From assembly GCF_000058485.1 (NCBI RefSeq), contig NC_008278.1, forward strand, positions 6,256,962 through 6,320,961: a DNA stretch of 64,000 nucleotides. The letters are read 5' to 3'. Shown here piece by piece: positions 29,310 through 39,526 of this stretch. Position 1 is the stretch's first letter. Every line of letters starts with the position of its first letter. The translations under genes were made by a program, and so were the position numbers. The notes under the pieces are model-generated. The model was not told the origin of the DNA. It did no database searches and saw only the letters and a list, made by a program, of their open reading frames with translations. Origin of the DNA: Frankia alni ACN14a. Its GTDB lineage: Bacteria; Actinomycetota; Actinomycetes; Frankiales; Frankiaceae.

Positions 29310-30074
29310 CTATCCACGCGAGCCGATCGCTGGCGAGACTCGACCGGACACCCGGTTGCCGAGCCCGAGATCGGCTCGCTCGCCGGCCAGGTAGCCCTCC
29401 CGACCGCCGCTGCCGGAAAGCTGACGCGCTCGCGGTGTACGCAGGCGCGGGTAGACGGCGGCGAGATGCGCGTCCACCCGCTGACTCCGGTCCGCGAGGA
29501 CCACCGCGACCGAGGGGTGGCTCTCCAGGCCGTCGCGTTCGTCTGCCCGCTGCTGAGCCTGGGCCCGCTCACGCGCCGTCCGCTCCGTACGGGCCAACCG
29601 CTGCGCGACGGCCAGGGCGAACCCGGCCATCCACGACCGGCGGAACGCTCTCGGGTCCTCATGCCGCGGCGGACGCGTGACGGCCAGTCCGTGTGCTTGC
29701 TGCACAAGCACCGACGTGAACAACACCTGCACCCGGCGAATGTCCGCATCCATGCCGAAAAGGTGCGCGGAATGCTCCGTCCCGCGGTCACGGCGAACCG
29801 TGCGGTGCACGAGCCGGCACCCCAGCGGGGCCGCGATGCTCGCCAACAGCGAGACCTTGTCTCGGGCGTAGGGCGAGTCGAGGGCAACCACAAGGTCTGC
29901 GGCGGCGACCCGGCTCGGCGCGGCCTCCTCGATGAGCGCGCGGTCGATCCCGTACTGCGCGATGAGCTCGGCCGCCTTGACGTTGTACGACTCCCTGGCG
30001 GCCTCGGTGAGACCTTCGGCCTCCGCCATGGCCAGGAGTTTCCGCACCCGGCCGAGCAGCGCATCCGGATTCAT
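29310..30074 (-). CDS. DUF2786 domain protein
   Basis: 254 residues. The N-terminal 40 residues (LGRVRKLLAMAEAEGLTEAA and YNVKAAELIAQYGIDRALI) match the DUF2786 helical domain; the middle is a metal-free-looking helical domain with SWMAGFALAVAQRL, and the C-terminus is Arg/Gly-rich. Function unknown; related proteins occur in phages and actinobacterial chromosomes. ATG 30074 follows GGAG at six bases. It converges on the lipoprotein gene. Confidence 0.8.
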   Translation of the reverse strand: MNPDALLGRVRKLLAMAEAEGLTEAARESYNVKAAELIAQYGIDRALIEEAAPSRVAAADLVVALDSPYARDKVSLLASIAAPLGCRLVHRTVRRDRGTEHSAHLFGMDADIRRVQVLFTSVLVQQAHGLAVTRPPRHEDPRAFRRSWMAGFALAVAQRLARTERTARERAQAQQRADERDGLESHPSVAVVLADRSQRVDAHLAAVYPRLRTPRARQLSGSGGREGYLAGERADLGLGNRVSGRVSPAIGSRG

Positions 30075-30279
30075 GGCATCTCCGTCCCTCTCGCCTCGGG
30101 CGGCCACAGCACGACCCGACGCCGTCGGTGGAGCCTCACCGAGCCGGGAACATCCCGACTCGGCCCCGGATGAGGCGGCAGTGTGGTCCAGCGCGAGAGC
30201 GGGCTCTCACCGGCCTCGCGCTGCCACGTTCGCGGTCACCTCTCAAGGAGGCGTGCATCTTCGAACGTCTGATCGAATC

Positions 30280-31245
30280 CTACCATCTGGGTCGGCGGGG
30301 TGGGCGCTGGCAGGTGGGGCAGGTGAAGCTGGATCTGTTCATGAATGCGTCGCGGCGGATCGTGTCCCCACACCGGCCGCAGGGCTGCCCTGCGCGACCA
30401 TAGACCGCCAGTGACCGCTCAAACAGTCCACTGACCCCGTCGGTCGAGACATACAGCCTGTCGAAGGACGTCCCACCCGCGTCGAGGGCCGCAATCATGA
30501 CCGTGCGGACACAATCCAGCAGCCGGCGGACCTCGGGACGGGTCAACGTCTCGGTCGGATGGGCGTAGTGCATCCTGGCCGCCCACAGCGCCTCGTCCGC
30601 ATAGATGTTGCCCACACCGCTGACCAGCGTCTGATCGAGCAGCGCCCGCTTGACGCCGGTACGGCGGTCACGCAGTCGCCGGACGACGAGGTCCTCGTCG
30701 AAGGCGGGATCAAGCGGGTCCCGGGCGATGTGGGCGACCGGCTCGGGCAGCTCCCCGCCGCCGACGGCGACCGCCAAGCCGCCGAAGGTGCGCTGGTCGA
30801 CGAACCGCAGTTCCCGGCCTCCGTCGACGAAGGTGAAGCGAATGCGCAGGTGTCTCTGGTCCGGAGTCGTCGGCGGCACCACGAGTAGTTGACCACTCAT
30901 ACCGAGATGCGCGATCAGGGCATCGTCGGGTGCGGCAGACGGGGGCGACTCCAGCACGGGCAGACCCGCCGGCGCACCCTCTGTCCCCGGTTCGATCGCC
31001 AGCGCCGGCGCCGCGGCCGCAACCGCGGCCGCGAGGTCCGTCCTCAGCGCTAGCCAGAGGTACTTGCCGCGACGTCTCGCGGCCGTCACCCGCTGCCCGA
31101 CGAGCAGAGCGGCGAAGTCGCCGGCGCCGGCCGGATGACGGCGCACGGCACGCGGATGACACACCGCAACCGAGGCGATCACCCGGCCAACGACACCGCG
31201 CTGCAGCCCGCGGCGCACGACCTCCACCTCTGGTAGCTCAGGCAT
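30280..31245 (-). CDS. mutM: Formamidopyrimidine-DNA glycosylase
   Basis: Base-excision enzyme removing 8-oxoguanine, with AP-lyase activity. Starts [14 protein letters not shown] with catalytic Pro2 and Glu3. [11 protein letters not shown] holds the conserved Lys, the helix-two-turn-helix is [10 protein letters not shown], and the C-terminal zinc finger has four Cys (CGRCGD, FTCPTC). The 321 residues are about 30 longer than typical, from an Ala/Pro-rich insert after residue 75. It follows rnc by 97 bases. Confidence 0.96.
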   Translation of the reverse strand: MPELPEVEVVRRGLQRGVVGRVIASVAVCHPRAVRRHPAGAGDFAALLVGQRVTAARRRGKYLWLALRTDLAAAVAAAAPALAIEPGTEGAPAGLPVLESPPSAAPDDALIAHLGMSGQLLVVPPTTPDQRHLRIRFTFVDGGRELRFVDQRTFGGLAVAVGGGELPEPVAHIARDPLDPAFDEDLVVRRLRDRRTGVKRALLDQTLVSGVGNIYADEALWAARMHYAHPTETLTRPEVRRLLDCVRTVMIAALDAGGTSFDRLYVSTDGVSGLFERSLAVYGRAGQPCGRCGDTIRRDAFMNRSSFTCPTCQRPPRRPRW

Positions 31246-31342
31246 GATCTCCGACCGTCGGGGATGATGTCAGGGGCGGAACCGATCCGGGCCATCCGTA
31301 CGAAACGGGACGTCAGTGCATGACAGTCGCCGATCACCAGCG

Positions 31343-32161
31343 TCAGGGGCCCGAGACGTGCCCCCGGCTCGATGGACCTGCCACGGAAGCATCGCCGAGC
31401 ACTGCGGGACCGGTCGGGCGGCTGTCTCCATCCTGCTGTGCCGCCGCGGCCGCTCGGCTCTCCAGCACTGCGAAGGCCGCTGCCGCGGCTCGCTGCTCCG
31501 CTTCCTTCTTGCTGCCGCCCTCTCCCTCTCCCAACGGCTCGCCGGCGATGCGCGCGTGCGCGGTGAACCTCTTGGCGTGATCGGGACCGGCCTCCTCGAC
31601 TACATATTCGGGCGGCCCGAGGGCGAGCAGGGCCGTCTGCTCCTGCAACGAGGTCTTCCAGTCCAGGCCGGCGCCACGACCCGCAGCCTCGTCCAACAAC
31701 GGATCGAACAGGCGATGCACGAAAATGGAAGCCGCGTCGAGGCCGGCCGAGAGATAGACCGCCCCGATGATGGCCTCAAGGGTGTCGGCCAGGATGCTCG
31801 CCTTGTCGCGGCCTCCGGTCGTCTCCTCCCCCCGGCCGAGCAGCAGGTAGGGCCCGAGACCGTCTGGACCGATGCCACGGGCCACGTCAGCGAGTGCCCG
31901 CATGTTCACCACCGAGGCTCGTTGCTTGGCCAGCTGCCCCTCGGGAAGATCAGGATGACGGAGGAAAAGCGCGGCGGTCACGACGAGACCGAGCACCGCA
32001 TCACCCAGGAACTCCAACCGCTCGTTGGTTGGAAGACCGCCCTTTTCGTAGGCGTAGGAACGGTGCGTGAGCGCCCGGTCCAGCAGCTCCGGATCGACGG
32101 CAGCCTCGAGGACCTCGATCAGGCCATCCCGGGGCGGAGGAGGCGGAAGATGGCGCGTCAT
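31343..32161 (-). CDS. rnc: Ribonuclease III
   Basis: Double-strand RNA endonuclease for rRNA and mRNA processing. The 272-residue product has the signature [15 protein letters not shown], the second acidic pair in [17 protein letters not shown], and a C-terminal double-strand RNA-binding domain ([44 protein letters not shown]). A 50-residue disordered tail follows. Its ATG overlaps the plsX stop by four bases. Confidence 0.96.
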   Translation of the reverse strand: MTRHLPPPPPRDGLIEVLEAAVDPELLDRALTHRSYAYEKGGLPTNERLEFLGDAVLGLVVTAALFLRHPDLPEGQLAKQRASVVNMRALADVARGIGPDGLGPYLLLGRGEETTGGRDKASILADTLEAIIGAVYLSAGLDAASIFVHRLFDPLLDEAAGRGAGLDWKTSLQEQTALLALGPPEYVVEEAGPDHAKRFTAHARIAGEPLGEGEGGSKKEAEQRAAAAAFAVLESRAAAAAQQDGDSRPTGPAVLGDASVAGPSSRGHVSGP

Positions 32162-33231
32162 CCGGCCAACCCAGCCAGCGCCCGCCGCCGCGCAACCAGA
32201 GTCGCCATCGCAGCCCGGGTTCGAGGGACGAGATCCCCGCGTACAGCCAAGGACGCCACCCTCAGCGCCGCGAGCAGCCCGCCGGCCCCGGCGTCCACGG
32301 ATCCTCCTCGGGTGTGCTCCGCATGGACCGCGATACCGTCGACCCCTAGCACGATCGTTCCCCCTCGCACATCAGGATCTTCCAATGTTCCCCATGCCGG
32401 ATCCAGGCCGGCATCGGTGCCGCCGGCAGAACCTCGACGTTCCCAGCTCGATACACCTCGAATGGTCGACAGCACGACATCTCCGGTGTAGCCGTCAGTC
32501 ACCGCGACCTCCAGCCGCCGGTCTGAGCCTGCTACGGAAGACCAGCCAGCCGCCGCCCGATCCTGACCGGCCGACTCAGGTCGGGCCAGGACACTCTCCA
32601 CCGTGCACGGACCGGCATAATTCAGATCGAGCGACCGAAGCAGCTCGTCGGCGAGGCGCCGTGCCGGATCCAACAGCGCTTTTCGTGGTGCCACCAGCCC
32701 GACCCGGGGTGCCTCCACCGCGAATCGCAGGGCCGCATATGCGCTGCCCAGCAGCGCGGACTGGGCAAGCTCATCGGCCGTCACCCCTGTGGCCGATCCT
32801 GCGTCGCACAACACGACGCCCGCATCCTGCCGCCCGATGATCGCAGCCAGTACCGCTCGTGTCGCGCCCGGAAGCAGTCCGTGGGTGAACTGGGCGGCGG
32901 CGACAACCGACTCGACGGGTGCCACCGACACCATCGCATCGGCGTCACCCTCACGTGCCAGCCGGGCTGCCACCCGGACGCCGGCGTCCCTGCGCGAGCG
33001 GACCTGACGAAGGGCAGCGGGCCCGCCGGCCACCGTGTGGGTGGCGGATCTCAGCAGCACCCTTTCGCCAGCCGAGATTCCAAGCCGTGCCAGCTCCTCA
33101 CGGACACCTTCGGCAGGCGAAACCAGGATCAGCACCAGGCGCGGGTCCGCGTCCAACGCGGTGGGCAACGCCTCAAGGAGGGGCCCGAAAGGGAGCCCCT
33201 CCCCAAGCAGATCAACGGCGATGCGGGTCAC
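32158..33231 (-). CDS. plsX: PlsX-type phosphate acyltransferase, divergent
   Basis: PlsX makes acyl-phosphate from acyl-ACP for phospholipid synthesis. The 357-residue protein keeps the fold markers [25 protein letters not shown] and [13 protein letters not shown] and sits in the usual rpmF-plsX-rnc order. It is divergent: the N-terminal MGGD is LGEG and the DxGAN motif reads DAGSA, so activity is less certain than the family assignment. GTG start 33231, seven bases from the rpmF stop. Confidence 0.8.
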   Translation of the reverse strand: MTRIAVDLLGEGLPFGPLLEALPTALDADPRLVLILVSPAEGVREELARLGISAGERVLLRSATHTVAGGPAALRQVRSRRDAGVRVAARLAREGDADAMVSVAPVESVVAAAQFTHGLLPGATRAVLAAIIGRQDAGVVLCDAGSATGVTADELAQSALLGSAYAALRFAVEAPRVGLVAPRKALLDPARRLADELLRSLDLNYAGPCTVESVLARPESAGQDRAAAGWSSVAGSDRRLEVAVTDGYTGDVVLSTIRGVSSWERRGSAGGTDAGLDPAWGTLEDPDVRGGTIVLGVDGIAVHAEHTRGGSVDAGAGGLLAALRVASLAVRGDLVPRTRAAMATLVARRRALAGLAG

Positions 33232-33237
33232 ATCGGC

Positions 33238-33408
33238 TCAGACGTCTAGCACCTGACGGTCGTTGTACCGGCCGCACGTCGTGCACACAGTGTGCGGCCG
33301 GATCACATGCCCCCGGGAGCACTTCGCGAGGGTCGGCACCTTGGCCTTCCACTGCGAACGGCGAGACCGGGTGTTGCTGCGCGAGGTGCGTCGCTTCGGG
33401 ACGGCCAC
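33238..33408 (-). CDS. rpmF: 50S ribosomal protein L32
   Basis: 56 residues beginning [20 protein letters not shown], the L32 hallmark. The C-terminal zinc site has one canonical pair (VCTTCG, Cys42 and Cys45), but the first pair reads KCSRGH, giving Cys30 and possibly His34 as ligands instead of CxxC. GTG 33408 shares a base with the DUF177 stop (TAGTG). Gene order DUF177-rpmF-plsX is standard. Confidence 0.96.
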   Translation of the reverse strand: MAVPKRRTSRSNTRSRRSQWKAKVPTLAKCSRGHVIRPHTVCTTCGRYNDRQVLDV

Positions 33409-34022
33409 TATTTCTTCTCCTTGCTCTCGTCAGGGTCGGACCGACCCTGATCAGTTCCCGTCGGAGCGCCGTCTTCCGCAAGAGCGGACAACGCAGCCCA
33501 CCGCGCGTCGAGGCGGTCGTGGGAGTGATGTGGCCCGACCTCGTCGAGCCGTGCCCCGCAGTCCGCGCACAGTCCCGCGCAGTCCGGCCGGCAGGTGGGG
33601 GACAGCGGCAGGTCCAGCACAAGCGCGTCCCGGACCACGGGCTCAAGGTCGGCGTGGTCGTCGACCAGGACCCGCGCGTCGTCGTCATCCGCCACGTCCA
33701 CGGCCCGGTCAGCGTAGTAGAAAAGCTCCCGGACCTCGACAGTGCCGACGTCGGACACCTCGTCGAGACAACGACCGCACTCGCCTCGCAGCGGGGCCAC
33801 GATCGTGCCGCTGACCAACACCCCCTCGATCACCGACTCCAGTCGGAGATCCAGCGCGGCAGTGGCTCCCGCGGGCACCCACATCATCTCGGTCCCGAGA
33901 TCGGCAGGTAGCGCCGCCTGTGTCCGGACACGGCGCATCGACCCCGGCCGTCGGCCGAGCTCACGGGTGTCGAGCACCAAGGGGCCCTTGGGCGCCCTAC
34001 GGCGGGGGTGGGATCCAGTCAT
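33408..34022 (-). CDS. DUF177/YceD family protein
   Basis: 204-residue protein of the YceD family, which is linked to 23S rRNA metabolism and always precedes rpmF. Seen are [17 protein letters not shown], the Cys pair [25 protein letters not shown] and the Cys set [16 protein letters not shown], a probable zinc site. The end is a Lys/Asp/Glu-rich tail. ATG 34022 is used; the frame runs open to 34175 but that part looks intergenic. Confidence 0.93.
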   Translation of the reverse strand: MTGSHPRRRAPKGPLVLDTRELGRRPGSMRRVRTQAALPADLGTEMMWVPAGATAALDLRLESVIEGVLVSGTIVAPLRGECGRCLDEVSDVGTVEVRELFYYADRAVDVADDDDARVLVDDHADLEPVVRDALVLDLPLSPTCRPDCAGLCADCGARLDEVGPHHSHDRLDARWAALSALAEDGAPTGTDQGRSDPDESKEKK

Positions 34023-34368
34023 GGCGGCAGTCGAATTCACGTCTAGGTTCGGCTCGGGAAAGCCCGCAGTGGCGGGCCCTACGTGGAGGGTGGGACTGTT
34101 GCAGCGCCGGCTGACGACCGAGAAGCCAGCCCCCCGGCCGCCCTTCAAGGCACCCCGGAGGACCGCCGGACGCACCCCAGCAGTCGCCGACTACGCGTCC
34201 AGCGTATCCGATCGCGTCGCGACCCGACCGGCCCGCTGCCGGCGCCTGCCAGTCGGCACCTGCCAGGAGACAGGCCTCATGGCCACCCATCCAGCCCATT
34301 CCAGCCCCCCTGCAAAGTGGACTGGCGGGCGAGCGGCATCGGACGCACCCCGGCGGCTGCAGAAGCGG
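34023..34368. other. coaD-DUF177 intergenic region
   Basis: 346 bases with no recognisable gene. It holds a second exact copy of the palindromic 15-mer GCCCGCAGTGGCGGG (34062-34076). The promoter for DUF177-rpmF should lie here but was not identified. Confidence 0.4.
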
Positions 34369-34857
34369 CTACTCGACCGCGCGCTCGCGGAGCTGCTTGA
34401 GCACCACGTCGGGCACGAGGTGCGAGACGTCCCCGCCGTAGCGAGCGACCTCCTTCACCAGGCTCGAGGACAGAAAAGCATACTGCGGGTTCGTGCTCAT
34501 GAAGAGCGTCTCCACACCTGCGAGCGAATTGTTCATCTGGGCCATCTGCAGTTCGTAGTCGAAATCGCTGACCGCGCGCAGACCTTTGACGATCGACTGG
34601 ATACCACGGGCACGACAGAAGTCGACCACCAGGCCGTGTGATGCGTCCACCACGACGTTGGACGGCGCCATCGGATGATTGCGCACCGCCTCACGAATGA
34701 GCTCCATGCGCTCGTCGATGGTGAACAGGGTGGCCTTGTTCTTGTTGATCGAAACGGCGACCACCACCTCGTCGAAGAGCTTGCTCGCCCTGATGACGAT
34801 GTCGAGATGGCCATTGGTGATCGGATCAAATGAACCGGGACAGACTGCCCTCCTCAT
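34369..34857 (-). CDS. coaD: Phosphopantetheine adenylyltransferase
   Basis: Penultimate step of coenzyme A synthesis. The 162-residue protein has the nucleotidyltransferase motif CPGSFDPITNGHLD, KGLRAVSDFDYELQMA, and FMSTNPQYAFLSSSLVKEVA. Length is exact for the family. Its ATG overlaps rsmD by four bases. Confidence 0.97.
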   Translation of the reverse strand: MRRAVCPGSFDPITNGHLDIVIRASKLFDEVVVAVSINKNKATLFTIDERMELIREAVRNHPMAPSNVVVDASHGLVVDFCRARGIQSIVKGLRAVSDFDYELQMAQMNNSLAGVETLFMSTNPQYAFLSSSLVKEVARYGGDVSHLVPDVVLKQLRERAVE

Positions 34858-35426
34858 GATCGAATACCGTACCAGAGAACACCCTCCCCGTACCTCCGGT
34901 CACGTAGTGCACACAGGCCGTCCGGCCATGCAACCGGACCCGACCGGTGGGACCTTTCGACCACGCAGACACCGTCCGCAGCCAGCCATGCGCTGCCGCG
35001 GAGCTTTGCGAGTACTTCGCCGAGCTCGACGTCGCTCATCGCATAGGGCGGATCGAGAAACATCACATCGTAGGGATCCCCGGAAGTGTTCTGCACCACA
35101 CGCGCTACCGAGGCCTGGATGATCTCTGCGCCCGAAAGACCCAGGGCAGTCACGTTTCGCCGCAGGGCTCGGACCGCTGCCGGGTCATGGTCGACAAGAA
35201 GCGCGTGCGCCGCGCCACGGGACAACGCCTCCAGGCCCACCGCACCCGAGCCCGCGTAGAGATCCGCGACCCGGGCACCCGGCAGGTCGACACACGTCGA
35301 CAGCGTGTTGAACAGACCCTCGCGGGCGCGATCGGATGTCGGCCGGGTGGCTCGACCTGCGGGAACGAGGAGTTGGCGTCCACCTGCGGTTCCACCGATA
35401 ATTCGCGTCATCGAGGCGCCGGTCAT
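34854..35426 (-). CDS. rsmD: 16S rRNA (guanine966-N2)-methyltransferase RsmD
   Basis: Rossmann-fold SAM methyltransferase acting on the 30S subunit. The 190-residue product has IIGGTAGGRQL, RPTSDRAREGLFN, SAM motif DLYAGSGAVGLEALSRGA and catalytic FLDPPY. The start overlaps the recG stop by four bases; an internal ATG at 35411 is an alternative. recG-rsmD-coaD form a coupled unit. Confidence 0.96.
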   Translation of the reverse strand: MTGASMTRIIGGTAGGRQLLVPAGRATRPTSDRAREGLFNTLSTCVDLPGARVADLYAGSGAVGLEALSRGAAHALLVDHDPAAVRALRRNVTALGLSGAEIIQASVARVVQNTSGDPYDVMFLDPPYAMSDVELGEVLAKLRGSAWLAADGVCVVERSHRSGPVAWPDGLCALRDRRYGEGVLWYGIRS

Positions 35427-37600
35427 CCCTTCTCGAGAAACGCGGCACTGGCGTCATCGAGCGCGGCGTCAAGCAGCCGCCGCAGAGCAGGATGCCGATC
35501 CAGTTCGGGATCGGCATCAACCAGCCGGGTTGCCTCGGTGCGCGCCTCTCGGATCAGGTCCTCGTCTCTCAGCAGCGCCAGCAACTTCAGGGATCGGCGT
35601 CCCCCGGACTGAGCCGCGCCGAGTACGTCCCCCTCCCGGCGCTGAGCCAGATCGAGTCGAGCGAGTTCGGCGCCGTCGTTGGTCGCGGCGACCGCTCCCA
35701 GCCTGTGCCAGGCTGGCGTTCCCTGGTCCGTCGCTGTATGCAACAGACACCACCCGGGTGCGGTGCCGCGCCCCACCCGTCCCCGCAGCTGGTGCAGCTG
35801 CGACACCCCGAACCGATCCGCGTCGAGAACCACCATCACCGTTGCGTTGGGCACGTTCACCCCGACTTCGATGACTGTGGTCGCCACCAGCACATCGATC
35901 TCTCCCTGGGCGAAGCGGGTCATCGTGGCCTCCCGCTGCGCCGCCGGGAGACGGCCGTGAAGTGGTTCCACCCGCAGGCCCGCGAGTTCACCGTCCATCA
36001 ACTGTGGCAGCACGTCCGTCACCGTCGCCGCCGGACGTCCCGTTTGCCCCGCCGGCTCGTCCGAGAGCGCGCCGGGGTCGTCGTCCAAGCTGTCCCCGCC
36101 GATTCGGGGGCAGACAACATAGGCCTGGCGACCGGCCGCGACCTCGTCACGGATCCGGCCCCACATCCGATCGGCCCACGAGCGGATGGCCGCGGGAACG
36201 ACGAACGTGGCGATCGGAGAACGGCCGCTCGGCAACTCGGTGAGCTCGGATACCTCGAGATCACCGAAGACCGTCATGGCCACGGTCCGTGGGATCGGGG
36301 TCGCCGTCATGACCAGCAGATGCGGGGGTCGCCGGCCCCGCGCCCGCAGTGCGTCTCGCTGCTCGACCCCGAATCGGTGCTGCTCGTCGACGATGATCAG
36401 CCCGAGATCCGCGAAGACGACCTCCTCGTGTAGCAGAGCATGCGTCCCCACGACGAGACCGGCTGAACCCTCTGATATGTCCGCCAACGCTTCCCGCCGA
36501 GCGCGGGCGCCCATCGAACCAGTGACCAGGATCACACGAGTCGCTTGTTCATCGGCGCCGAGCTCACCGGATCGCGCGAGATCACCAAGCATCTCCCGCA
36601 GGCTCCGGTAGTGCTGGGCAGCGAGCGTCTCGGTCGGAGCGAGGAGAACAGCCTGGCCGCCCGCGTCAACCACGATGAGCATCGACCGCAGCGCCACGAC
36701 CGTCTTGCCCGACCCGACCTCGCCCTGCAGGAGGCGGTGCATCGGCACCGGGCGCCCGATGTCCGCCGCGATGGTGGCACCCACCTCACGCTGGCCCGCT
36801 GTGAGAGGGAAGGGCAGTGCGGCGTCGAATGCGGCCAACAGGCCGTCCGGCCTGGCGCTGCGGGCGGTCGTCGCCAACGCTTGCACGTCGCGGCGGCGGC
36901 GCGCCAGCGCGACCTGCAGAACCAGAGCCTCGTCCCAGGTCAGACGCTTGCGCCCCGTAGCGACCTCGACGCGGCTGGAAGGCTGATGCACCAGCCGGTA
37001 CGCCTCGGCGAGCGTGCACAGTCGATGCCGCCGACGCAGGTCCTCCGGCAGCGGGTCCTCAAGAGGGCCGAGGGAGTCCAAGGCCAGGCGGACGCATCTG
37101 GCCAAGGTCCAGCTCGGTACTTTGGCGGCGGCGGGGTAGATCGGCACCAGCGCGTTTGCGAACTGCGCGCCGGTGACGTCGCCCTCGACCTCCGACTCCA
37201 GCAGCTGGACCTCGGGGTTGGTCAGCTGGCGGTGGCCGCGGTACTCGTCGACCTTTCCGGCGAACAGCGCCGTTGTCCCAGCACGAAGGTCGCGTTCCCG
37301 CCAGCTCTGGTTGAAGAAGGTCAGAGCGAGTGGATGGGTGCCGTCCGTCACTGTGACCCGCAACATGGACCGGCGGCTGCCCCGCATCGGTCGGCGCTCG
37401 ATCTTCTCCACCCGCGCCTGGACCGTGACTGTGTCACCGACGACCAGGTCGGCAAGATCCGTCAGTTCGCCCCGCTCGTGATACCGGCGGGGCAGATGCG
37501 CCAGGAGGTCACCGACCACATGCAGCTCGAGGCCCTCCGCCAACAGGGTGGCGGCCCGCGGACCGAGGAGTGACTTCAGGGGCGTGTCGAGGTCGACCAC
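35423..37600 (-). CDS. recG: ATP-dependent DNA helicase RecG
   Basis: Branch-migrating helicase for stalled forks and recombination. The 725-residue protein has the N-terminal wedge/OB domain, Walker A GEVGSGKTVVALRS, DEQH box IIVDEQHRFGVEQR, motif III MTATPIPRT, and C-terminal motifs ATTVIEVGVNVPNAT and QLRGRVGRG. An insert around SDEPAGQTGRPAA in the helicase domain is Gly/Pro-rich. It is divergent from rpmB across 217 bases; a DAK-domain gene usually found between them is absent. Confidence 0.97.
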   Translation of the reverse strand: MVDLDTPLKSLLGPRAATLLAEGLELHVVGDLLAHLPRRYHERGELTDLADLVVGDTVTVQARVEKIERRPMRGSRRSMLRVTVTDGTHPLALTFFNQSWRERDLRAGTTALFAGKVDEYRGHRQLTNPEVQLLESEVEGDVTGAQFANALVPIYPAAAKVPSWTLARCVRLALDSLGPLEDPLPEDLRRRHRLCTLAEAYRLVHQPSSRVEVATGRKRLTWDEALVLQVALARRRRDVQALATTARSARPDGLLAAFDAALPFPLTAGQREVGATIAADIGRPVPMHRLLQGEVGSGKTVVALRSMLIVVDAGGQAVLLAPTETLAAQHYRSLREMLGDLARSGELGADEQATRVILVTGSMGARARREALADISEGSAGLVVGTHALLHEEVVFADLGLIIVDEQHRFGVEQRDALRARGRRPPHLLVMTATPIPRTVAMTVFGDLEVSELTELPSGRSPIATFVVPAAIRSWADRMWGRIRDEVAAGRQAYVVCPRIGGDSLDDDPGALSDEPAGQTGRPAATVTDVLPQLMDGELAGLRVEPLHGRLPAAQREATMTRFAQGEIDVLVATTVIEVGVNVPNATVMVVLDADRFGVSQLHQLRGRVGRGTAPGWCLLHTATDQGTPAWHRLGAVAATNDGAELARLDLAQRREGDVLGAAQSGGRRSLKLLALLRDEDLIREARTEATRLVDADPELDRHPALRRLLDAALDDASAAFLEKG

Positions 37601-37817
37601 ACCCAGATATTGCCCGAACCGCCGACGGCGCCAAGCTCGGTCGCCCCGTGCCCCACGACCGAGACCACATCGCCTGGGGTAACCTCAACCTGGTCTCTGC
37701 TGCGCGAGTTCTCCCGACCAGGCCATCAGGCTCACGGGATGAGTATGATCGCGGTCCTGACCGCCCGACGTCCCGGGCATACGCCGGGATCATTACTACT
37801 TCGACGGAGTGTTTCTC

Positions 37818-38006
37818 GTGTCTTCGGTGTGCGACGTCTGCGGCAAGGGGCCGGGCTTCGGTATGTCGGTCTCCCACTCCCACCGACGCACTCGCCGTCG
37901 CTGGAACCCGAACATTCAGACCGTCCGGGCCGTCGTGGGTGGAACCCGTCGGCGGCTGAACGTCTGCACCTCCTGCATCAAGGCGGGCAAGGTCGCGCGC
38001 GCCTGA
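37818..38006 (+). CDS. rpmB: 50S ribosomal protein L28, zinc-binding form
   Basis: 62 residues. [20 protein letters not shown] and [18 protein letters not shown] are diagnostic; the Cys pairs CDVC and CTSC mark the zinc-binding form. GTG 37818 is eight bases after GGAG. It is the only plus-strand ribosomal gene here and converges on the HNH gene with a 6-base gap. Confidence 0.97.
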   Translation: MSSVCDVCGKGPGFGMSVSHSHRRTRRRWNPNIQTVRAVVGGTRRRLNVCTSCIKAGKVARA

Positions 38007-38012
38007 CGCGCT

Positions 38013-39329
38013 CTACGCCACTTCGTCGAGGTAGGGCTCGGGTTCGCTGACGAACTGATGCCCGGTCTGGCTCGTCCAGACATGGTGGCCTGGCACGGGT
38101 TGGCTCAGGGTCCAGATCCCGGCATGCTTCAACCGGTGGTGGTGACGGCACAGTGGATCCGTGTTGTCGACCCGGGTTCTCCCACCGTCCGCACGCGACG
38201 TCGTGTGATCAAGGTCGCAGTCTCGGGCTGGCTTGGAGCATCCTGGAAAGACGCAGGTCCTGTCCCGCGCGCGGATGAACCGGGCCATCGCCGGCGAAGG
38301 GTGGCGTCTGTCTCCCACCTCGAGTACCGATCCGTCGATGGGGTCGGTGACGATGCGCCGCCAGCTCGAACGTGAGCCGTGAGCGAGTTCGCGGGCAAGC
38401 TCCGCCGGGATCGGGCCATACCCCTCGAGCTCGCCGGGTGCGCTCGATAGCCCCATCAACGCTGCCAGGGACACCACGACCGAAACCTCGGTGGCGACCG
38501 GGCCGTGCCGCTCGCCCAGCACCAGATCAACCAGAACGTCGGCCCGTCGCTCACCGATACTGCGCTCGTCGTCCGGTCCTCCGGCGTCCCGGGCCAGCGC
38601 ATCGATGTGTCGATAGGCGGCGACCATGCGATCCGCGGGCAGCAACGCCAACAGCTCCCCCATGCCGTCCTCCCTGGGGCGGGTTCGGACGTGGCGATCA
38701 CGTTCGCGCCGGCGCCGACGCTGGTCCGCTCCGGCCGGGTCGACGGCGAGAACCGACCTGGTCACCGCCGATCGGAAGCTGGGGCAGCTCGCCCGCGCTC
38801 CGCGTGCCAGCACCCTGTTCTCGACCGTCCGAGCCTGGCTGGCGTCGAGGCTCTTCGTGACGTCGGCCATCGCCCTCACTCGGTCAGGATCGATCTCGCC
38901 GGACTCCAACGCCGCAAGTGTCTCGGGTAGCCGACTGACCACGGCCACTGCCAGCTCAAGCTGGCGCCCGGCGGCGGCAGGCGCGCAACGTGCGACGGCG
39001 GCGAGCTCGTCCCCGGCGAACTCGCTGAATCCCCGCTCCACGCCCTCCCGGTCGCCCGCGAGCGGCGGACGCAGCTGAGCGAATCTGGCCCGCACGCGCA
39101 GGCGCCACGCCTCGAGCCTCGCCAGTTCCCGGGCGATCCGGCCGTCGAGCTGGAGGCACTCTGCATCGCTCAGATCATCCACGGACCGCCCGAACACGGT
39201 GGCCGATCCGGGTGGCGGACTCGCCCGGTCCGCGTCCACTGATGCGGACCGGCCTGCGCGCTCACCCTCGGTGGACAGGGCCTCGCCATCTTGAGGAGTC
39301 TTGTCGACCCCTGACATCGAATCGAACAT
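38013..39329 (-). CDS. DUF222/HNH endonuclease (13E12 repeat family)
   Basis: 438 residues. An N-terminal DUF222 helical domain (about 60-330) is followed by an HNH nuclease: CVFPGCSKPARDCDLDHT, then DNTDPLCRHHHRLKH, with the metal-binding His and Cys residues intact. This is the family of the mycobacterial REP13E12 proteins, often linked to mobile DNA; no element ends were found here. ATG 39329 is seven bases after CATAAT on the minus strand, so it may be a leaderless mRNA. Confidence 0.9.
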   Translation of the reverse strand: MFDSMSGVDKTPQDGEALSTEGERAGRSASVDADRASPPPGSATVFGRSVDDLSDAECLQLDGRIARELARLEAWRLRVRARFAQLRPPLAGDREGVERGFSEFAGDELAAVARCAPAAAGRQLELAVAVVSRLPETLAALESGEIDPDRVRAMADVTKSLDASQARTVENRVLARGARASCPSFRSAVTRSVLAVDPAGADQRRRRRERDRHVRTRPREDGMGELLALLPADRMVAAYRHIDALARDAGGPDDERSIGERRADVLVDLVLGERHGPVATEVSVVVSLAALMGLSSAPGELEGYGPIPAELARELAHGSRSSWRRIVTDPIDGSVLEVGDRRHPSPAMARFIRARDRTCVFPGCSKPARDCDLDHTTSRADGGRTRVDNTDPLCRHHHRLKHAGIWTLSQPVPGHHVWTSQTGHQFVSEPEPYLDEVA

Positions 39330-39526
39330 GTATTCGATTATGCACCACCGCTGCGGCAGCGTGGCTGCGACTCCCGCATCGACGTGGCCGGCGCAGGTCG
39401 GACGCAGGTCGACGCCGGCCATCGGGCCGTCCGTCGCCAGCCGGTCAGACCCGAACGGTGACGGCGCCGGACGCCGTCACCGGGTGCGGCCCCGGACCTC
39501 GGCCGCCGATCCGTTAGTGTCCCGGC

